Source of the DNA: Neospora caninum Liverpool
Taxonomy: Eukaryota; Apicomplexa; Conoidasida; Eucoccidiorida; Sarcocystidae
DNA length: 64,000 bases
Reading direction: 5' to 3'
Assembly: GCF_000208865.1 (NCBI RefSeq)
Contig: NC_018393.1
Location: 62,001-126,000, forward strand
Part shown: positions 60,313-64,000 of the stretch, piece by piece
Layout: each line of letters starts with the position of its first letter
How positions within the stretch are numbered: the first letter of the stretch is position 1
The notes under the pieces: model-generated
What the model was told of the DNA's origin: nothing
Seen by the model: only the letters and a program-made list of their open reading frames with translations
The model's database searches: none
Made by a program: the position numbers and the translations under genes

Positions 60313-63300
60313 GTTAATGTGTATTCGTCTCGAATGCCTGAGAAAAAGATTCCTACGTGCATGCTGACAAGACCCACGGAAAACAGTGTCAGGAGAGCGG
60401 TGGGCTAACCGTGAACCTGAATTCAAAAAGAGGGTGTCTACTCTTGTTCAGAAGTGTCCTGCTAAAAACTCGTATGTATGCATGTATGTATGTATGTATG
60501 TATGTATGTATGTATGTATGCGTATCTCTGTCCTCACTGGTGGAGTACAAAGATATATACATGCATATATATATATATATATGCCTCGATAGATATGGGT
60601 GCTTCTGTAGACACTCATAGCGATATAGACTACGGACGAAGGCGCAAAAATCGTGGGTCTCTGCCTCCTGACTCTCGTGTTCTCTCCACTCTTTGTGATG
60701 ACTTGCCAGCCGCACCCGCGAGGCCGTTGAAAGGAACAAAAAACTGGAAGATGCACACCATACCCAACACCAGGCAGAGAACGCCGTTCGTCACTGTCAC
60801 GGGGCAGGCGTCGGCGGACGAAGAGCCGAGGACCAAGAAAAATCCGAGAGGCGAGACGGCCGAAAGCAAGGTGAGCCTTCGAATAAGCGTTTCCGCTGTC
60901 GATTCTGCGCCACACCAGCGGCGCGCTCTTTCTATCTAAAAAGTGGAGAGGTCATAGATAGCGTCGGAGACGTTCCGTCGAAGGAAAGACTGGGTCTCGG
61001 CAAAAATCACGTGTCTGAACTCACGGCCACAGGAAACCACAGACTCAAAGGGAGGCAATTTCTGCGAGGGAAAGAAGATACGCTTGCCAAGCTGGAGACA
61101 GAAGAGGACGGTGTCCTCGTGTCGTGAAGGGCTGATGCCTTGACCTGAGCATTTCGCCGTCTGGTTGTTCCGTTCTTTGCAGAAATAAGGTCCACCGCTG
61201 ACGGCGGGGATCGGCGCGACCCGCGCAGGTTCTCACGCCAACTTGAGGAAACCTCCTGCCTCGAATTGACTGCAAAACAAGGAGAAGCAGAATGGACCGA
61301 AAGCTTGCGAAGCGGTCCATCACGACGAGATAGATATCTTTCGTCTCCGCACGCGAAATCTCTCCGATCACACCGCGTCGGCAGCTGTTCTCGAGCGCCT
61401 CTCCGGAAGTCTCTCTCGGCATCTGAGGAAGCGTGTTCTCCTTTAGAAGCCTTTCGCGAGTTTTCGTTGCCAGCGAACGTGGGGACCGCCCGCCACGGGA
61501 GTTTCGTGTGCGATTCAGAACAGCTTGTCGCGTCTTCTGTATGTCGGAGAGATGCTTCCTTGCGTGTAGAGAAGGAGCAAAAGTTTTCGTGCGACGTTTG
61601 CCTCACCGATGGGTGCGGCAGAAGCGCCCACGGCAGCTCTCTCGCGTTTTCCCAGTCCACCGACTCTGTTCTCTTCGAAAGCTGTTCAGACGCAGGGCTC
61701 GAAGGACCCGAGACAAAGCCCATCGAAAGGTTGCAGTCTTCGTCTTTAGGCGTGTTGGCCGGCAGCCGCCGAGAGACTCTGCTGGAGTTTGAAGCGATCT
61801 CGCGAACGGCCCGATCGGAAGGCGCAGAAGACACACAGCCGAGGCGAAACAGCTCCGCAGCCGACAGGGGCGCTTCGCAACGCTCCAAAGGGCCAGCGAA
61901 GAATCGTCCCGGTCGCGCATCCAAAGGACGCGCACTGGGACTAAAAGCACAGAGACCTGTCGACGGAGAGCGACGGGTGGAGAACTCGCCGGCGGGCGCC
62001 TCTTCTTTGTCGGCGTGGCAGAAGCACAGACACGAGAGGGAATCGCTGTCAACCAAATCAACTTTCGATCGGCCCCCCTCCTTCCAAAGTGACAATCTCT
62101 CCGATGCTAGTGATTCGAGATGGAAAGACGAGGACACGCCCGCGGAGGCTGCGACCGAGCGCGAGGTACGGCTTCCTGATTCGCGTGGCATCGTCTGTGG
62201 CCTCGACTCTAGGAAGCCAGCAGTGGACTCTCCGATTTTTTTCTGCCGTGTCTTTTTATGCGGTTTCCAGTGTCCAGACTGCGGCCGAACATTCATGAGC
62301 AGCTCCTTCGAGAAGCACGTCAAGGTTTGCCAAAATGTGAGAGCCGTATGAACATCATGTCTTACGCAATTGCGTCTCTGTGTGTGCAAACATGCGCGCG
62401 CACGCCAGTACACGTACACATATAGATAGCTAAAATATACATGATAGTGGATCGGTCTGTCAGATCTGCCTGTTCCTATTTACATAACTACGTATACACG
62501 TACATTTCCCTGCTTACTTCTGTCGATCGAGCGATGCCCTCCAGCATCAGAGCTTATGTATACCGGTACGAGTTAGGGACATTCAACAAAGGCGCGTATG
62601 TGTGTTGTGCATCTGGATCTAGTCGCACGCCAACCCCTAGAGATATGGATATGGATGGTCCTGTGTGAAGACAGTGAAATCAAGCCGTATCGCCGCGGTT
62701 TTCCATTTATCCGGCCAACCCGTTCACTCTTTCCTCGGGTTTATCCTCCTCTGTAGTCCTACTCTGACATCAACAACTGACCTGTTTTGTCTTGCATATG
62801 TCCAAGGGCCTTTCGTATGATGCGTGGTTTCAACTGCAAGGTGTTTATGACGAAGCGGAAAGAGTACAATATGGCCCTCAAGCGATTGGCTGTAGTAGCC
62901 GAGGGAGCAGCTGTCGCTCTCTGCACGTCTGCCAGGTACCATACAGAAACACGAGGTACAGGTTTTCTCCTTCCTTCATCTAAACGAAGGCGCCAAAAGA
63001 AACAGGTCAAAAAGCCGGCTCCAGTGGTTAAACCTCTCATCCGAGGGGATTTGAACCTCTCTGTCTGGCATGACGCCCCCCACATCTCACTATGCCCACA
63101 TGTAACTAGCCTCTTCGATGTGCTTGCCTCTACCTATGCGGATGCATCTTGCCACAGAATTGGTTAGGCAGAAAGACGGTTAGCTGTGCGCCTAGCTCCT
63201 TGTAACCGTTCAGACTAACTGAAATATGAAAACACATATATTTATATGCTTGCTGTAGACAAAACAGGATAGTCTGAGTCGTCTACCAACACATACAGAC

Positions 63301-63841
63301 AAGGCCAGTACATCTGCATTTATGAATAAATCGTGAATCATACAGTCGAGGCCCAGTCTTCCACCGCGCAAGAGTCTACTTTTTTGATTCGTTGCCTTAA
63401 TACCCGCAAGGTATCTCATAGAAAATGCCCAGCCTCTCTTACTGTATCGAAGCGAAACGGACAGGGACAGCGCACACTCGGCGAGTGTCGGCATTTCTTT
63501 CAGCATCCGCCGTGGAGGCTTCGACAAAAGAGGTGCTGTCATCTATCTTGGTTTTTCTCAGCAAAGTGACCAAAGAAGAGAAGCCAATGAGCAAGTGGAG
63601 GAGGCAGGTGAGCGGCCACCAACCAACGAGAAAACGAAACGCGACACCTCCGTGGAACAGAAGACGAATGCATCATTGCTGTTACCACGACTACCTGTCC
63701 GTTGACATTGTCTGGTTGTGCGAACACCTTTCCGGAAAATCTAACGAAACTTTCGTCTCGTTTGTGTTTCAGAGTGAGCAGTTTCGGGCCGCCATGCGTA
63801 TGGCAAGGGTCACCGATCCCGCTGAAGTCGCTGCCGCGCAG
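58390..63841 (+). CDS. ZC2HC1-type zinc-finger protein (3' end beyond the window)
   Basis: Eight exons: 58390..59116, 59968..60184, 60710..60870, 61183..62165, 62271..62336, 62841..62935, 63562..63607, 63773..63841. They read in phase for 788 codons, and a GTCAGT donor after 63841 sends the gene out of the window. The ATG has A at -3. Residues 1 to about 695 are low-complexity and charged, rich in Ser, Arg and Glu. Then comes CPDCGRTFMSSSFEKHVKVC, a C-x2-C-x11-H-x3-C finger with the same spacing as human ZC2HC1A, followed by TKRKEYNMALKRL and, over two exons, SKWRRQ|SEQFRAAMRMAR, the conserved segment after the first finger in that family (WRRKHEEF type). A second finger would be expected beyond the edge. 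The intron 62166..62270 is 105 nt and in frame, so it could be retained; I removed it for its T-rich tract and acceptor. The family's function is poorly known. The finger end is secure; the exons before 61 kb rest on phase alone. Confidence 0.75.
60287..60312. repeat. (AT)13 microsatellite in a ZC2HC1-gene intron
   Basis: Twenty-six bases of AT in the intron between exons 2 and 3 (60185..60709). Confidence 0.95.
60472..60520. repeat. (GTAT)n microsatellite in the same intron
   Basis: About twelve GTAT units with one substitution near 60481. A further short AT run follows at 60565-60582. All are within intron 60185..60709 of the ZC2HC1-type gene. Confidence 0.95.
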
Positions 63842-64000
63842 GTCAGTCCAGCTTTCGATTTCGATGGAAGACGTGAGATTAGCATCACTGGTCTAGCTAT
63901 GATCTTTATGTTCGTAATGCCGACTTTGGACGGAGGTGATGCTAATTTCTTTGTACCAATCTATATTTCTTTTGGGTTCTTTTTCGGCGGATGGAGCAAC
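63842..64000. other. Start of an intron at the right edge
   Basis: After the last visible exon the sequence begins GTCAGT and becomes T-rich. It is the 5' part of an intron of the ZC2HC1-type gene. No further exon is seen. Confidence 0.5.

Noticed and set aside
60621..60709. A longer exon 3 of the ZC2HC1-type gene starting at 60621
   Set aside because: That reading ends in phase 0, while the next exon needs phase 1. The acceptor at 60708-60709 gives a charged helical frame that fits both sides.
63010..63120. A functional tRNA gene
   Set aside because: A B-box-like arm is present, but no acceptor stem, anticodon arm or A box pairs up around it.

Overview
The window looks like nuclear DNA of a coccidian apicomplexan, most likely Toxoplasma gondii or a close relative (Hammondia, Neospora). 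The grounds are: GC-rich, intron-rich protein genes with GT-AG introns of about 100-700 nt; large low-complexity insertions inside otherwise conserved proteins; (TA)n and (CATA)n microsatellites in non-coding DNA; and TGCATGC motifs between divergent genes. Nothing prokaryotic (operon, Shine-Dalgarno site, CRISPR, insertion sequence) is visible. I rebuilt ten protein genes by joining exons by hand. The criteria were splice-site sequence, reading phase carried across every junction, and family motifs that run across the junctions. No transcript data were available.

Layout. 1-2354 (-): N-terminal part of an HSA-domain protein, probably an SRCAP/INO80-type SWI2/SNF2 remodeller, cut off by the window edge. 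5994-11154 (-): PIG-Q/GPI1, a subunit of the enzyme that starts GPI-anchor synthesis. 12513-18674 (+): an 11-exon DUS2-type tRNA dihydrouridine synthase. 21038-33949 (+): a 31-exon, about 1,916-residue protein joining RCC1 repeats, a long disordered middle with a PP1-docking-type KRVTF motif, and about 700 residues of coiled coil. 35268-36746 (-): UBC12, the NEDD8-conjugating E2. 41407-42732 (+): ERH, enhancer of rudimentary homologue. 46286-47134 (+): an unrecognised single-pass membrane protein with an Arg-rich tail. 48664-50639 (-): SEC11, the signal peptidase catalytic subunit. 52126-54882 (+): NBP35, a cytosolic Fe-S scaffold ATPase with an N-terminal membrane anchor. 58390 to the right edge (+): a ZC2HC1-type zinc-finger protein, cut off at its 3' end.

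The genes do not form one pathway. Most are conserved housekeeping functions: GPI anchoring and signal-peptide removal in the ER, tRNA modification, neddylation, Fe-S assembly and chromatin remodelling. GPI1/DUS, UBC12/ERH and SEC11/NBP35 are head-to-head pairs. DUS, the RCC1 gene and ERH are followed by gene-free stretches. In all three head-to-head pairs the DNA upstream of each start is pyrimidine-rich on that gene's sense strand, so the strand bias flips between the two genes, and a TGCATGC motif lies in each interval.

The items most worth following are: the RCC1/PP1-motif/coiled-coil fusion, with four consecutive phase-2 symmetric exons of 63, 63, 42 and 63 nt (3, 3, 2 and 3 heptads); the apparent absence of the family's C-terminal CPxC motif in this NBP35; two perfect intronic inverted repeats; and the long gene-free blocks. 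I found no clearly new multi-gene system.
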